Positions 35,264 through 43,254 of a DNA stretch of 64,000 bases are shown here, one piece after another. The stretch lies in NCBI GenBank assembly GCA_045538735.1, contig JAZSRY010000032.1, forward strand, positions 1 through 64,000, given 5' to 3'. Source of the DNA: SIG459 sp045538735 (GTDB lineage Bacteria; Bacillota; Clostridia; Oscillospirales; Oscillospiraceae). The translations under genes and the position numbers were made by a program. Every line of letters starts with the position of its first letter. The first letter of the stretch is position 1. A model generated the notes under the pieces. That model saw only the letters and a list, made by a program, of their open reading frames with translations. It did not search any database and had not been told where the DNA came from.

Positions 35264-35920
35264 TCAGACCATGGGTTTCAGCTCGGGGCTGATGATAAGA
35301 GTTGCCTCGGTGGCAGCCTGGATCTCTTCGAGAGTGAACTCAGGGTTATACTCGGTCATGAGCAGACCCTCGCTGGTGCATTCGAGAACGCACATCTCGG
35401 TGATGATCTTGGTGATGCAGTTAACTGCGGTGTAGGGCAGACGGCACTTTTTAAGTATCTTGTGCTTACCCTTTGCAGTGTGCTCCATGGCAACGATAAC
35501 GTTCTTTGCGCCGACCAGAAGGTCCATAGCGCCGCCCATACCGGGCATTTTCTTTCCGGGAATAATCCAGTTGGAAAGAGAGCCTTCCTCGTCAACCTCC
35601 AGACCGCCAAGGATGGTGGCGTCTACATGTCCGCCGCGGATGAGGCCGAAGGAAGTGATGGAGTCGATGTAGCAGCCGCTGGGAGAGACATAGGTGGGCT
35701 GGCCGCTGGCGTCAACAACATGGAGGGGGTCCATGGTTGCCTCGGTTGCGGGGGCTGCACCGATGATGCCGTTCTCAGCCTGCAGGATAACATGAACATC
35801 CTCGGGGAGGAACTGAGGAATCAGGGTAGGAAGACCGATGCCAAGATTGACAACGTCGCCATCCTTGAGTTCCTTTGCAACGCGCTTTGCGATGAATTCC
35901 TTAATCTGTGCTTTATCCAC
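35264..35920 (-). CDS. 3-oxoacid CoA-transferase, subunit B
   Basis: A 218-residue CoA-transferase beta subunit. The catalytic Glu sits in LQAENGIIGAAP, preceded by DGDVVNLGIGLPTLIPQFL and followed by GGHVDATILGGLEVDEEGSL. Together with subunit A (overlap of 8 bases) it moves CoA between an acyl-CoA and a 3-oxoacid. In this operon the natural acceptor is acetoacetate made by the BKACE at 36839, giving acetoacetyl-CoA for butyrate or acetate formation. Confidence 0.93.
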   Translation of the reverse strand: MDKAQIKEFIAKRVAKELKDGDVVNLGIGLPTLIPQFLPEDVHVILQAENGIIGAAPATEATMDPLHVVDASGQPTYVSPSGCYIDSITSFGLIRGGHVDATILGGLEVDEEGSLSNWIIPGKKMPGMGGAMDLLVGAKNVIVAMEHTAKGKHKILKKCRLPYTAVNCITKIITEMCVLECTSEGLLMTEYNPEFTLEEIQAATEATLIISPELKPMV

Positions 35921-36608
35921 GCTGATACAGGCCTCCTTCTACAACATAGTCAACGAAAACGCCGGAGGTGCGTACATCCTCGGGTGCGATTTCGCCCAGT
36001 TCAACGATCATCTCAGCCTCAGCGATAACGGTGTCAGCTGCGGTAGCCATGGCGATGGAGAAGTTGCTGGTGTCGCCCTTGTACCAGACGTTGCCGCCCT
36101 TATCGATTTTGTAGCCGGAGATAACTGCGAAGTCTGCATGGATGGGAGCCATCAGCAGATAGTCGCGACCGTTGATGGTCTGCTTGCCCAGGCAGAGGGG
36201 GCTGTCCTCAATGATGGTGCCTACACCAGTGGGGGTAAGAACGCCGCCCAGACCTGCGCCGGAAGCACGGATCATCTCAACGAAGGAGCCCTGGGGGACA
36301 AGGATAGTCTCCAGAGAGCCATCGAAGGACTGAATACCAACCTCGGGGTTGAGACCCACGTGGGTGGCGATGAGCTTTTTAACCTGTTTGTTATGTATGA
36401 GCTTTGCAACGCCGTAATAATCCTCGCCCATGAAGCCGCCGGGCATGGAGCCGTCATTGCAGATCATGGTAAGATCCTTAACGCCGCTCTTGGAAAGGGC
36501 ATCAATAAACTTATGAGCATTGCCGCAGCCCATGAAGCCGCCGAACATGACGGATGCGCCGTCGGGAATGAGCTTGACGGCCTCTTCAATGGAAATAAAC
36601 TTAGACAA
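35913..36608 (-). CDS. 3-oxoacid CoA-transferase, subunit A
   Basis: A 231-residue alpha subunit with the oxyanion/CoA-binding motif GASVMFGGFMGCGNA and VKKLIATHVGLNPEVG. Normal length. It precedes and overlaps subunit B. The pair is the AtoDA/ScoAB type. It begins 38 bases after the small zinc-ribbon gene. Confidence 0.93.
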   Translation of the reverse strand: MSKFISIEEAVKLIPDGASVMFGGFMGCGNAHKFIDALSKSGVKDLTMICNDGSMPGGFMGEDYYGVAKLIHNKQVKKLIATHVGLNPEVGIQSFDGSLETILVPQGSFVEMIRASGAGLGGVLTPTGVGTIIEDSPLCLGKQTINGRDYLLMAPIHADFAVISGYKIDKGGNVWYKGDTSNFSIAMATAADTVIAEAEMIVELGEIAPEDVRTSGVFVDYVVEGGLYQRG

Positions 36609-36646
36609 TTTTATTGTCTCCCTTCTGTTTTTTGAATACAGAGACT

Positions 36647-36838
36647 TTAGTCGGAAACTTCCTCAAAGTCCATATCGTCAGGGGTACGGGCGCCCTCTTT
36701 CAGAAAGTTACCGGCGGTCTCACAACTGGGGCAATTGCCGAAGTCGGGACCGAAAACAGGTATCATATCCGTTGCGTACTTAAACTTCTTTCCGCAGGAG
36801 GGACACTCATAATAGAAAAAGCAGGGACCCCAGCTCAT
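36647..36838 (-). CDS. Small zinc-ribbon protein
   Basis: A 63-residue protein with CPSCGKKF and NCPSCETAG, a typical four-Cys zinc ribbon, and an acidic C-terminus. It starts directly after the BKACE stop (36839) with no gap, so the two are translationally coupled. Such tiny ribbons are sometimes subunits or maturation partners of the adjacent enzyme. Function unknown. Confidence 0.8.
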   Translation of the reverse strand: MSWGPCFFYYECPSCGKKFKYATDMIPVFGPDFGNCPSCETAGNFLKEGARTPDDMDFEEVSD

Positions 36839-37678
36839 TTAGTTGAGACCGAGGATCTGACGGGCCTCAGCGGGAGTTGCAACATCGTTGCCGAACTCAC
36901 GGATGACGCGGGCTGCACGCTCAACGAACTGAACGTTGCTTTCAGCCAGCTGACCCTTTGCATACATAACGTTGTCTTCCATACCTACGCGGATATGGCC
37001 GCCCATAGCGACAGCGCCGTAGAGCATCTCAAGTGCGCAGTGGCCAACGCCGAAGCAGCTCCAGGTGGAACCGGGGCAGAGGGACTCCATGGTTTCCTTC
37101 ATGAAGACAAGGTTCTTCATGTTGCCGGGGATGCCGTTTGCGCAGCCCATGCAGAACTGGAAGTGGAGGGGAGCCTTCAGAACGCCCTTCTTCAGGTAGT
37201 AAGCTGCGTTTGCGATCATGCCGGGGTCAAAAGCCTCGATTTCGGGCTTAACGCCCCATTCCTGCATGTTGTTGCCCAGCTCAGTGAGGAAAGCGGGGGT
37301 GTTGAGAAACAGTGCGCTGTGCATCCAGTTCATGGAGCCGCAGTCATAGGAAGCCATCTCGGGCTTGATTTCCTTCAGATGGATCTGGCGGGTCTCGTCA
37401 GAAGCATAGATGTCACCGGAAGTGGTGAGGTTGAGGATAATGTCACACTCGGGATACTTCTCGTGGAGAAGGTCCACGGTCTCGCGGAACTTATTCTTGT
37501 CCATGGTGCCGTTGCCTTCGTCATCGCGCATATGGAGGTGAGCAATAGCAGCGCCGGCTTTCCAGCAAGCGTATACATCTTCAACGATCTCGGCGGGGGT
37601 CATAGGAACATTGGGGTTGTTCTCCTTCTTGGGCCATGCGCCGGTGGTTGCGACGGTAATGATGGTTTTCTTTGCCAT
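36839..37678 (-). CDS. Beta-keto acid cleavage enzyme (BKACE); candidate triacetate acetoacetate-lyase
   Basis: A 279-residue BKACE/Kce-family protein. The zinc-site motif AIAHLHMRDDEGNG, the acetyl-CoA-site region (FQFCMGCANGIPGNMKNL) and the C-terminal GHIRVGMEDNVMYAKGQLA are classic. The family condenses a beta-keto acid with acetyl-CoA and splits off acetoacetate. Surrounded by SDR, cyclase-family hydrolase and hydroxyacyl dehydrogenase genes, it fits the triacetate (3,5-dioxohexanoate) cleaving step of anaerobic phloroglucinol breakdown. The family is sure; the substrate is inferred from context. Confidence 0.9.
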   Translation of the reverse strand: MAKKTIITVATTGAWPKKENNPNVPMTPAEIVEDVYACWKAGAAIAHLHMRDDEGNGTMDKNKFRETVDLLHEKYPECDIILNLTTSGDIYASDETRQIHLKEIKPEMASYDCGSMNWMHSALFLNTPAFLTELGNNMQEWGVKPEIEAFDPGMIANAAYYLKKGVLKAPLHFQFCMGCANGIPGNMKNLVFMKETMESLCPGSTWSCFGVGHCALEMLYGAVAMGGHIRVGMEDNVMYAKGQLAESNVQFVERAARVIREFGNDVATPAEARQILGLN

Positions 37679-37726
37679 CTTAATATCTCCTTTTGATAAA
37701 ATAAAAACTTGCGTTAATTTGAAAAG

Positions 37727-37753
37727 GCGGGGGAGCCTTGGGGACTCCCCCGC
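37727..37753. other. Intercistronic hairpin
   Basis: Stem GCGGGGGAG / CTCCCCCGC (37727-37735, 37745-37753) between the cyclase-family gene and the BKACE gene. On the transcribed strand CCTTTTC follows, so it may cause partial termination and set unequal expression. Confidence 0.5.
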
Positions 37754-37769
37754 TGAGTTTCAATATTAA

Positions 37770-38783
37770 TTACTTGTTGCGGTTGAAGAGCTTCTGCATG
37801 TACTCGAGACCGCTTGCGCCGTTGCCGTCAGCCTCGGCATAGCCGGTGCCGCAGTACTTGTAGGTGCGCTCGGGAACGCCCTTGACGAGGAGGTCCTCAT
37901 CGATCTCAGCAGAGCAGCGTGCCATGGAGCCATCGCCCATGTACCAGCGGAGGGGGAAGCAGTTGAAGCGGAACCATACTCCGGGAGGGATCATGTCGAG
38001 GTCGCCGCCCAGGTTCTCAACGCCAACGATGCCGTGGCCGAGCATCTGCTTGTGGCAGGGCTCCCAGGTGCCCCAGCAGCCGATAGCTTCCAGATCACCG
38101 AACTTCTCGTCGTAAGCTTCCTGGCCGTGGAGACGGATGTAGTCGAACTTATCGAACTCAGCCCATGCTTCCTCGCCGAAGAGCTTCTTGTACTCGTTGA
38201 TGAGGGTGTCGCCGGTTGCGCCCAGCAGATCCATACGGGTCATGCCGTTAAGGCTCATTGCGGTGTGGAGGGGATGGTCAAGAGCCTGTCCGTCCATAGC
38301 AACGCACTTAACCTTGTTCTTTACGAACCACTTACCAGCCTCAACGCCGGTACCTGCAGCATAGTGGTAGTATGCCTTGGAGTCGTCGAACAGGCGGTGC
38401 ATACCGGTGTTCAGGCAGATGATCTTGCCTTCCAGGTCAGCCTGGTTGATGCCGTACTTCTCGCAGGCAGCATCAAGGTGCTTATCGGTGATAAGACCCC
38501 AGGGCTCGATGTCGATTTTCAGGACAACAGCGGTGCCGGTGTAAGCATCGATGGGCATCTCGTGGGAATAACGAGCGCGGCGGCCGTCAAACTCATACTC
38601 CATAACGTGACGGGGAGCGTCGCAGTGGGTGCCGGTGTGCATGGTGCAGGTGATTCTCTGGGTGAGAACGCCGCCCTTAGCCATGGAATGAGCACCAACG
38701 ATGTCGGGCTTATCGAAGTAGGGCCAACGGGGAATTTCTGCGCTGAAAGGATGGGTCAGGTCAACAAATACGGTTTTTCCCAT
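37770..38783 (-). CDS. Cyclase-family hydrolase; candidate dihydrophloroglucinol cyclohydrolase
   Basis: A 337-residue protein of the cyclase / kynurenine-formamidase-like superfamily, longer than KynB. The metal-binding signature is HTGTHCDAPRH; DLTHPFSAEIPRWPYF at the N-terminus and MDGQALDHPLHTAM are further metal-site blocks. The superfamily includes hydrolases of amides, lactones and cyclic diketones. In the phloroglucinol route, ring opening of dihydrophloroglucinol is done by a member of this superfamily. That assignment here rests on the neighbours (SDR, dehydrogenase, BKACE), not on diagnostic residues. Confidence 0.85.
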   Translation of the reverse strand: MGKTVFVDLTHPFSAEIPRWPYFDKPDIVGAHSMAKGGVLTQRITCTMHTGTHCDAPRHVMEYEFDGRRARYSHEMPIDAYTGTAVVLKIDIEPWGLITDKHLDAACEKYGINQADLEGKIICLNTGMHRLFDDSKAYYHYAAGTGVEAGKWFVKNKVKCVAMDGQALDHPLHTAMSLNGMTRMDLLGATGDTLINEYKKLFGEEAWAEFDKFDYIRLHGQEAYDEKFGDLEAIGCWGTWEPCHKQMLGHGIVGVENLGGDLDMIPPGVWFRFNCFPLRWYMGDGSMARCSAEIDEDLLVKGVPERTYKYCGTGYAEADGNGASGLEYMQKLFNRNK

Positions 38784-38818
38784 TTTAAGGTTCCTCCTAA
38801 GATTATATGTTTATTAAT

Positions 38819-39733
38819 TTAGTTATTCTTGAGCATACGAACGAGGTATTCGTTCAGTGCAGCATTGGACTCGGCAATCTGCTCGGGAGTCCAGCTCTGG
38901 AAGCCTTCGCCGCTCTTGAAGCCGAGCTTGCCTTCCTCGCGAAGCTTTGCGAGCAGGGGGCTGGGCTTGTGGGAATCTTCCAGGTGCTGCAGGATGTAGT
39001 CATGGATGTTGTAGGTCAGGTCAAGACCAACCATGTCGGCGTTCTCGATGGGTCCCAGCTGGGGCAGACGCAGACCGAAGGAATACTTAACAGCCTTATC
39101 AACGGTTGCTGCATCGGCGATGCCGTTCTCAACGATGGAGATAGCTTCGCGCCAGAGAGCGTGCTGCATGCGGTTGGCGATGAAGCCGGGAACGTCCTTC
39201 TTGCAGAGGACAGGCTCCTTGCCGACAGCAGCAAGAACTTCCATAACGGTGTTTGCGCACTCGTCAGAGGTAGCGTCGGACTTGACAACCTCAACCAGAG
39301 GAATGAGGTGGCCGGGATTCCAGAAATGAGTGCCAACAAAGCGCTCGCGGTATTTCAGCTCGGCGCTGATCTCGGTGGGGCTCATAACGGAGGTGTTGGT
39401 GCAGAAGATAGTGTCGGGACGGCAGCGCTCTTCCAGCTTTGCGAAGGTTTCGCGCTTGACCTTCATATCCTCAAATACAGCCTCGATAACAAGGTCAGCC
39501 TTCTTGATAAGATCGCTGTCCATGTCGGTGGTGAAGCTGATACGGCTCAGACGGGCTTCCAGCTCCTCCTCGGGAATGCCGAGGGGCTCGGTGTTCTTGC
39601 GGATGCCGGCGTAAACGTCGGTGGGGAAAAGGTCATAAACGGTGATATCGTAAGCGGGATTGGAGGAGAACACGAAGGCAATGTTCTTGCCCATCATGCC
39701 GCCGCCGGCGATAAGTATATTTTTGATTTCCAT
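38819..39733 (-). CDS. 3-hydroxyacyl-CoA dehydrogenase-family protein; candidate 3-hydroxy-5-oxohexanoate dehydrogenase
   Basis: A 304-residue NAD-dependent dehydrogenase: Rossmann start NILIAGGGMMGKNIAFVFSS, catalytic block GTHFWNPGHLIPLVEVV with the conserved His and Asn-Pro, and the C-terminal dimer domain (LGPIENADMVGLDLTYNIHD). Single-domain family members also act on free hydroxy acids such as carnitine or 3-hydroxy-5-oxohexanoate. The position just before the cyclase and BKACE genes fits the latter. Confidence 0.88.
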   Translation of the reverse strand: MEIKNILIAGGGMMGKNIAFVFSSNPAYDITVYDLFPTDVYAGIRKNTEPLGIPEEELEARLSRISFTTDMDSDLIKKADLVIEAVFEDMKVKRETFAKLEERCRPDTIFCTNTSVMSPTEISAELKYRERFVGTHFWNPGHLIPLVEVVKSDATSDECANTVMEVLAAVGKEPVLCKKDVPGFIANRMQHALWREAISIVENGIADAATVDKAVKYSFGLRLPQLGPIENADMVGLDLTYNIHDYILQHLEDSHKPSPLLAKLREEGKLGFKSGEGFQSWTPEQIAESNAALNEYLVRMLKNN

Positions 39734-39754
39734 ATTTGCCTTTGCCTCGCTTTA

Positions 39755-40564
39755 TCAGACAACCAGGTAACCGCCGGAGCAGTCGCAGTTTGCGCCGGTG
39801 ATGAAGTTGGAAGCGTCGGAAGAAAGGAAGAGAGAATAGCCAACGAAGTCGGAGGGCTCAGCCAGACGTCCGATGGGCTCGCGGGCGAGGAAGTTCTTGT
39901 AAACTGCGGAATCGGGGTCGAACATCCACTCGGTGAGCTCGGAACGGAAAACGGTGGGGCAGATGGAGTTGACGCAGATGCCGTACTTTGCACTCAGGTC
40001 GCATGCAAGGCAGGAAACCATCAGGTCAGCGCCGCCCTTGGAGGTGCAGTAACCGGTGTAGTTAGCCATGCCGCGCTTGGAGCGCTGAGAGGTGACGACG
40101 ACCATCTTGCCGCCTCTGACGCCGGTCTCTTCAACCTGCTTGACCATCTGGTGAGCAACAGCCTTGGTGACAACGTAAACGCTCTTGCAGTCAGCGTCCA
40201 TGATGTACTGCCAATCCTCAACGGACTGCTCGAGAACGTTCATGGGCTTGTTGTAGCCGTGGCAGACAGCAAGAATGTCGATGCGGCCATACTTCTCAAC
40301 GCAGGCAGCAACAACAGCGTCGAACTGCTCAACATTGGAGGGGTCAGCGGTAGCGAATGCGCAGTCGATGCCTTCAGCAACGAACTCATCCTGCAGAGCC
40401 TGGAGCTTGTTTGCATTGCGGCCGGTCATGAAGACCTTTGCGCCTGCATAGCCGTAAGCCTTTGCGAGAACGCAGCCCAGAGCGCCGGTAGCGCCGGTAA
40501 CGAGAGCAACCTTGCCCTCAACGGAAAACATATTGTTTACAAAACTTTTTTCAACAGCAACCAT
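39755..40564 (-). CDS. Short-chain dehydrogenase/reductase; candidate phloroglucinol reductase
   Basis: A 269-residue SDR. Cofactor motif VTGATGALGCVLAKAYG, acidic/basic switch TGRN suggesting NADPH, catalytic Ser in VVVTSQRSKRG and Tyr/Lys in YTGYCTSKGG. SDRs reduce ketones and, in tautomeric polyphenols such as phloroglucinol, the keto form of the ring; phloroglucinol reductase belongs to this superfamily. The call is inferred from gene order (first enzyme after the cupin). Confidence 0.87.
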   Translation of the reverse strand: MVAVEKSFVNNMFSVEGKVALVTGATGALGCVLAKAYGYAGAKVFMTGRNANKLQALQDEFVAEGIDCAFATADPSNVEQFDAVVAACVEKYGRIDILAVCHGYNKPMNVLEQSVEDWQYIMDADCKSVYVVTKAVAHQMVKQVEETGVRGGKMVVVTSQRSKRGMANYTGYCTSKGGADLMVSCLACDLSAKYGICVNSICPTVFRSELTEWMFDPDSAVYKNFLAREPIGRLAEPSDFVGYSLFLSSDASNFITGANCDCSGGYLVV

Positions 40565-40593
40565 TTTGGTTTTCCTCCGTAAATAATTATTTG

Positions 40594-40950
40594 TTATGCC
40601 TGGGGATAGTTTATAATAACAAGCATCTTTGCAGGCTTGTCGCTTGCGTTTACCAGTCCGCGGCCCTCATTGGGGGGGAAGGAGATGGACTGCATGGGGC
40701 CGACAACATACTTATTGCCTTCCTTGTCGGTGACGGTCATTTCGCCTTCGAGGACGAAGTAAACCTTCTCCAGGGGGTTGTCGTCATATGCCCAGTCTGC
40801 ACCGCCGCCGGGTTCAAACTCGGAAATACCGATCCAGAACTTGTCTGCATTGGTCTCGTCTTTGCCGTGATAACGCTTGCAGGTCACGCCGAAGTGGCCG
40901 GCAGGAAAATAGGGTTCCAGTTCTTCATAAGTACGTTTAATCATAGCCAT
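40594..40950 (-). CDS. Cupin-domain protein (operon leader)
   Basis: A 118-residue single cupin: EVFEPGGG-like strand (FEPGGGADWAYDDNPLEKVY), VLEGEMTVTDKEGN and the second motif PPNEGRGLVNASDKPAKML. The first-motif His pair of metal cupins is not intact (WAYDDN in place of HxH), so metal binding is uncertain. An ATG at 40950 with AAAGGA upstream is preferred; the frame is open to 41001. First gene of the leftward operon, 55 bases below a consensus promoter. Perhaps a sensor, isomerase or chaperone for the ring substrate. Confidence 0.8.
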   Translation of the reverse strand: MAMIKRTYEELEPYFPAGHFGVTCKRYHGKDETNADKFWIGISEFEPGGGADWAYDDNPLEKVYFVLEGEMTVTDKEGNKYVVGPMQSISFPPNEGRGLVNASDKPAKMLVIINYPQA

Positions 40951-41004
40951 ATTTCCTTTCTTTTTGCAAAATTTGCATTTTGTTGCAGCATAACGCTTCA
41001 TAGT

Positions 41005-41034
41005 ATTTTACACCTAAATTCGTGTTCTTGTCAA
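41005..41034 (-). promoter_or_regulatory. Sigma-A promoter for the phloroglucinol-type operon
   Basis: On the minus strand TTGACA (41029-41034), an 18-base spacer and TAAAAT (41005-41010). The near-consensus -35 suggests strong transcription, perhaps controlled by repression or by the divergent LysR 2. Confidence 0.8.
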
Positions 41035-41138
41035 TTTGCCAAGAGCACCAAAAAAGGACCGCAAAATTGTCTATGAGGCACTAAAAACGGCATAGTTTCG
41101 CCATCTTTTATTACAAGAAAATTATATATCATAACGCC

Positions 41139-41167
41139 TTGATTAGCTACTGAAAATGTTGTAAAAT
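41139..41167 (+). promoter_or_regulatory. Sigma-A promoter for LysR 2
   Basis: TTGATT (41139-41144), a 17-base spacer and TAAAAT (41162-41167), upstream of GGAGG at 41200. Confidence 0.7.
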
Positions 41168-41214
41168 AATTATAACCTTTTGGTTAATCCGTCGAAAACG
41201 GAGGAATGATAAAA

Positions 41215-42099
41215 ATGACAAACGGACAGATAAACTGCTTTTTGAAGGTTGTAGACGAAGGCAGCTTCGCAAAAGCCGCGGCAGCACTTTTCATTTCCCA
41301 GCCTGCCATAAGCAAAAGCATATCCAAAATGGAGGAGGAGCTGGGTTTTGACTTGCTTGAGCGCAAGATAGGCGCTTTGCAGCCCACCGCCGCAGGACGG
41401 GCTCTCTACCATTTCTTCAAAACAAGCCTTGAAAATTATAACGAACTCATAGCCGAGATACACTCTTCCCTCTCCAAGCTCAGCGGCACTGTGAGACTGG
41501 GTTGCCCCGAAACATGGAATCCCTCCAAATTTTACGACAAAATAATAGAACATTTCAAAAAACTTTATCCTTCTGTAAGTCTTACTCTGGAGTGCGGCTC
41601 CATTCCCCATCTCATCTCCAAGCTGCAGTCAGGCAAGCTGGATATAATCATCAGCCACGAGTTCCATCCTCCCGTACAGTACGGCTTCACCGTGCGCCGT
41701 CTTACGGATACAGGCTGCGGAATGCTCTATTCCAATGTATACTTCAAAGATGTGCATAGTCTTTCCGATTTGAAGGACGCGGATTTCCTCCACTTTGACA
41801 GCGATGTTGAAAAAAAGTTCAGCACCCTTGTAAAGCGCGTCTGTCAGGACTCCGGCTTTTCCCCCAACTTCAAAAATTGCGGTCAGTTTGCCTCCGCCCT
41901 TTTCAAAATGTCCTGCGGACAGGGAGCAATGTTCTTCACCGACTGGGACAATGCCATCAACAACAGTTCCTACACCTACCTGCCACTTGATTACCGCTGC
42001 ACGGTAAATATCATATACCCCGCCGTTGCCCAAAATGCCAAAACCCATATTTTCGCCGAAGAGCTCATAAAGCTTTTCAATGAAAGCGACGAGGCTTAA
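41215..42099 (+). CDS. LysR-family transcription regulator 2
   Basis: A 294-residue LysR regulator: helix-turn-helix FLKVVDEGSFAKAAAALFIS, QPAISKSISKMEEELGFDLL, then an effector domain. The ATG at 41215 is chosen because GGAGG lies 10 bases upstream, while the ATG at 41206 sits 1 base from it. Divergent from the phloroglucinol-type operon, which it probably controls, and 15 bases ahead of the M42 peptidase gene. Confidence 0.93.
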   Translation: MTNGQINCFLKVVDEGSFAKAAAALFISQPAISKSISKMEEELGFDLLERKIGALQPTAAGRALYHFFKTSLENYNELIAEIHSSLSKLSGTVRLGCPETWNPSKFYDKIIEHFKKLYPSVSLTLECGSIPHLISKLQSGKLDIIISHEFHPPVQYGFTVRRLTDTGCGMLYSNVYFKDVHSLSDLKDADFLHFDSDVEKKFSTLVKRVCQDSGFSPNFKNCGQFASALFKMSCGQGAMFFTDWDNAINNSSYTYLPLDYRCTVNIIYPAVAQNAKTHIFAEELIKLFNESDEA

Positions 42100-42114
42100 A
42101 AAGGAGACCCGATT

Positions 42115-43191
42115 ATGAAAGAGCGCTCACTTAATATACTGAAAGAACTCACCAATGCCCCCGGCGCCTCCGGCTTTGAAGACGCCGTTGTTGCCGCTGC
42201 ACGTAAATACGCGGAAGGTATAGGCAAGGTGGAAGAGGATTTCCTCCGCAACCTTTATATCCACCGCAAGGAAAACACCGGCACAAAGCCAATCGTTATG
42301 CTGGATGCCCATTCCGACGAGGTAGGTCTCATCATTCAGCACATCAAGCCCAACGGCACGCTCCGCTTTCTCCCTCTCGGCGGCTGGAACAAGAACGCCC
42401 TCCCCTCCAGTAAGGTTCTGGTGCGAAACGCTCTCGGCGAATACATCCCCGGCATTATCGCCGCAAAGCCCGTTCATTTTATGAGCGCCGCGGAGAAACA
42501 AAATCCCGGTCTTGAAATGGACGATATGGTTATCGATATCGGCGCCTGCTCCGCCAAGGAGGCAAAGGAGGATTTTCACATCCGCATAGGCGAACCCGTT
42601 GTCCCCGCAACGGAGTTTGAATACGATGAAAAGCATAATCTTCTTTTCGGCAAGGGCTTTGACTGCCGCATAGGCTGCGCCGCCATGATTGAAGCACTGC
42701 TTCGCCTGGAAGGGCGGGAGCTGCCCTGCGATGTGGTTGCCGTTCTCTCCACCCAGGAGGAGCTGGGCCCCAGAAACAGCAAGGTCACCGTCAACCGCAT
42801 AAGACCCGATGCCGCAATCGTTATGGAAGGCTGCCCCGCCGACGATACCTTCACCGAGGACTATGCCATACAGACCGCTCTGGGAAAAGGCCCCATGTTC
42901 CGCCATATGGATGTCTCCGCAATATGCTCTCCCCGCTTCCAACGCTTCACTCTTGATCTGGCAGAGAAAAAGGGCATACCCGTTCAGGAGGCAGTGAGAA
43001 AAGGCGGCGGGAACAATGCCGCCTCCGTCCAGACCACCCTCACGGGCGCCCCCTCCGTCGTTGCCGGCATACCCGTCCGCTATGCTCACACCACCAACTG
43101 CATCAGTTCCGGCGCAGACTTTGAAACCGCCGTTGAAATGATCATTGCCCTTCTGGAAAATCTTACAGCAGAGGTCATAAAAGGCTTTTAA
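42115..43191 (+). CDS. M42-family metallo-aminopeptidase
   Basis: A 358-residue di-metal peptidase (glutamyl/deblocking aminopeptidase, YsdC/FrvX-like). Metal and catalytic residues lie in MLDAHSDEVGLII, FDCRIGCAAMIEAL (bridging Asp), STQEELGPRNS (Glu pair) and HTTNCISSGADFET (His). Forms large cytoplasmic complexes in the family and trims peptides. Co-transcribed with LysR 2; it may hydrolyse a conjugate, but a housekeeping role is equally likely. Confidence 0.92.
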   Translation: MKERSLNILKELTNAPGASGFEDAVVAAARKYAEGIGKVEEDFLRNLYIHRKENTGTKPIVMLDAHSDEVGLIIQHIKPNGTLRFLPLGGWNKNALPSSKVLVRNALGEYIPGIIAAKPVHFMSAAEKQNPGLEMDDMVIDIGACSAKEAKEDFHIRIGEPVVPATEFEYDEKHNLLFGKGFDCRIGCAAMIEALLRLEGRELPCDVVAVLSTQEELGPRNSKVTVNRIRPDAAIVMEGCPADDTFTEDYAIQTALGKGPMFRHMDVSAICSPRFQRFTLDLAEKKGIPVQEAVRKGGGNNAASVQTTLTGAPSVVAGIPVRYAHTTNCISSGADFETAVEMIIALLENLTAEVIKGF

Positions 43192-43205
43192 GAAATTTTA
43201 ATAAC

Positions 43206-43246
43206 AAAAAACAAGACCTGATTTTTGAAATCAGGTCTTGTTTTTT
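43206..43246. terminator. Bidirectional terminator
   Basis: An 18-bp stem AAAACAAGACCTGATT / AATCAGGTCTTGTTTT plus A- and T-runs; ends the M42 gene and the leftward molybdo-reductase operon. Confidence 0.93.
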
Positions 43247-43254
43247 TTTGATAT

